Shown here: positions 6,227-6,740 of the stretch, piece by piece
How positions within the stretch are numbered: position 1 is the stretch's first letter
Layout: every line of letters begins with the position of its first letter
From: Bacillota bacterium
Lineage (GTDB): Bacteria > Bacillota > Clostridia > Oscillospirales > Ruminococcaceae
Direction of reading: 5' to 3'
DNA length: 6,740 bases
NCBI GenBank assembly: GCA_023456995.1
Contig: JAEWNU010000027.1
Location: 1 to 6,740, forward strand
Position numbers and translations under genes: made by a program
The notes under the pieces: model-generated
The model's database searches: none
Told to the model about the DNA's origin: nothing
What the model saw: only the letters and a program-made list of their open reading frames with translations

Positions 6227-6235
6227 TGCTAAAAT
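6227..6235 (+). promoter_or_regulatory. Extended -10 promoter of the DUF3795 gene
   Basis: TG, one base, then TAAAAT (6230-6235) gives an extended -10 element 10 nt after the GTCGTG of the operator, against 9 nt at the WYL promoter. A good -35 is absent in both. The start would fall near 6242, about 25 nt before the chosen ATG, leaving room for GGAGGG at 6254-6259. Confidence 0.5.
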
Positions 6236-6266
6236 AGCATAAAAAGAAACATCGGAGGGCATGACA

Positions 6267-6530
6267 ATGGTTGAATCAAGGTGTGGTATTTTGTGTAGGG
6301 AGTGTGAATACAGGGACAAGATGAATTGCGCAAGCTGTATACATATTGACAAACCGTTTTGGGGCGATTCCTGCCCTGTAAAAAGTTGCTGCGAAGATAA
6401 AGGCCTGGAGCATTGCGGTAAATGCAGTGACTTTCCCTGCGATTTGCTCAACCAATTCGCCTATGACAAACAACAGGGCGATAATGGAAAGCGCATCGAG
6501 CAATGCAGGGCGTGGAGTGTGAACGCATAA
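6267..6530 (+). CDS. DUF3795 cysteine-rich protein
   Basis: An 87-aa soluble protein with 12 cysteines in paired motifs: CGILCREC (6-13), CASC (21-24), C36, CC (41-42), CGKC (50-53), C58 and C80. This pattern and the core phrases CPVKSCCEDKG, CSDFPCDLLNQFAYD and GDNGKRIEQCR are typical of DUF3795, a family thought to bind metal, probably zinc or an iron-sulphur cluster, with no established reaction. I chose the ATG at 6267 because GGAGGG (6254-6259) is 7 nt away; the ATG at 6261 is only 1 nt away and would add just Met-Thr. It is 68 nt after the WYL stop, with its own operator and promoter, so it is probably a target of the WYL regulator. The metal ligand role is inference from the cysteines. 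Confidence 0.9.
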   Translation: MVESRCGILCRECEYRDKMNCASCIHIDKPFWGDSCPVKSCCEDKGLEHCGKCSDFPCDLLNQFAYDKQQGDNGKRIEQCRAWSVNA

Positions 6531-6585
6531 TGAAGAAAGGGGTTCTAGTGGAACGCCTTCGCCGATATGAATACCCTTTGAGGGA

Positions 6586-6612
6586 GCCGTCTTTCAATTG
6601 ACAGGCGGTTTT
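6586..6612 (+). terminator. Weak possible terminator after the DUF3795 gene
   Basis: GCCGTC (6586-6591) can pair with GAC-A-GGC (6600-6606, one bulged A) around an 8-nt loop, followed by GGTTTT. The stem is short and the T-tract only four bases. It lies about 55 nt after the DUF3795 stop, the expected place. The imperfect stem could allow read-through into the hydrolase gene. Confidence 0.35.
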
Positions 6613-6681
6613 ACACTCGTCATCGAAAGATGAAATTTTATGAAAAAAACTTTCCCTATCAACTTATCGGGAGAAAACCCT

Positions 6682-6740
6682 ATGCTGAAAAAAGCTTTAG
6701 TAGTAATTGATATTCAAAATGATATAACAAAGAATTACAA
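6682..6740 (+). CDS. Isochorismatase-like cysteine hydrolase, N-terminus only
   Basis: The ATG at 6682-6684 opens a frame that runs off the right edge after 19 codons. It reads MLKKALVVIDIQNDITKNY. The buried strand ALVVIDIQND is the signature opening of the isochorismatase/nicotinamidase superfamily, with Asp10 as the likely catalytic Asp of the Asp-Lys-Cys triad; the Lys and Cys lie outside the window. GGGAG at 6669-6673 is 8 nt from the ATG. It follows the DUF3795 gene by 151 nt on the same strand with only a weak terminator between, so it could share regulation by the WYL protein. The substrate cannot be told from this fragment. Confidence 0.8.
   Translation, partial: MLKKALVVIDIQNDITKNY

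Noticed and set aside
6530..6601. 23-codon frame overlapping the DUF3795 stop (TAATG)
   Set aside because: The coupled start is attractive, but the only GGAG is 12 nt away, the product is tiny, and its end overlaps the possible terminator at 6586-6612.
6598..6626. Perfect -35 hexamer TTGACA ahead of the hydrolase gene
   Set aside because: No acceptable -10 lies 16-19 nt downstream (CATCGA and neighbours), and the hexamer is part of the possible terminator arm, so I do not call a promoter.
6630..6710. 26-codon frame starting MKFYEKNFPY, ending inside the hydrolase gene
   Set aside because: No ribosome binding site, and the overlapping frame from 6682 has a clear family signature. It could be a remnant but cannot be supported.

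Overview
The window looks like chromosomal DNA of a low-to-moderate GC Bacillota, most likely a clostridial anaerobe. The reasons are strong AGGAGG-type ribosome binding sites, TTG and GTG starts, intrinsic terminators, and a WYL regulator next to a cysteine-rich DUF3795 gene, a pairing I associate with Clostridia. No tRNA, rRNA, CRISPR array, transposase or phage gene is visible.

Left two thirds (1-4660), all on the minus strand. Reading leftwards: a large LuxR-type ATP-dependent regulator (LAL/MalT-like, 831 aa), an intrinsic terminator with a 17-bp stem, then a tight four-gene run. The run holds a DUF2442 protein, a two-pass membrane DUF3137 protein, a LemA protein, and the start of an unrecognised membrane-anchored protein that leaves the left edge. 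Gaps of 16, 23 and 19 nt, each holding a ribosome binding site, mark these four as one operon. The DUF3137-LemA pair is a known conserved neighbourhood of unknown biochemical role at the membrane. Whether the LAL regulator controls the operon is inference.

Middle (4661-5289), no protein gene. This stretch is AT-rich but structured. On the minus strand there is, in order, an intrinsic terminator (5170-5197), a near-consensus sigma-A promoter (5079-5107, TTGAAA, 17-nt spacer, TATAAT), about 70 nt of transcribed sequence, and a perfect 12-bp hairpin followed by TTTT (5004-5036). That is the layout of a small RNA gene, or of an attenuated leader for the LAL regulator about 350 nt downstream. A second, weaker promoter lies closer to the LAL gene.

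Right third (5200-6740), all on the plus strand: a WYL-domain repressor/activator, a small 12-cysteine DUF3795 protein, and the first 19 codons of an isochorismatase-like cysteine hydrolase cut by the right edge. A 26-bp element is present twice, 23 of 26 bases identical, just ahead of extended -10 promoters for the WYL gene and for the DUF3795 gene. It is probably the operator through which the WYL protein controls itself and its neighbour.

The best candidates for something undescribed are the putative small RNA/leader unit at 5004-5107 and the paired WYL operator. The protein-coding genes belong to known families, apart from the truncated left-edge protein.
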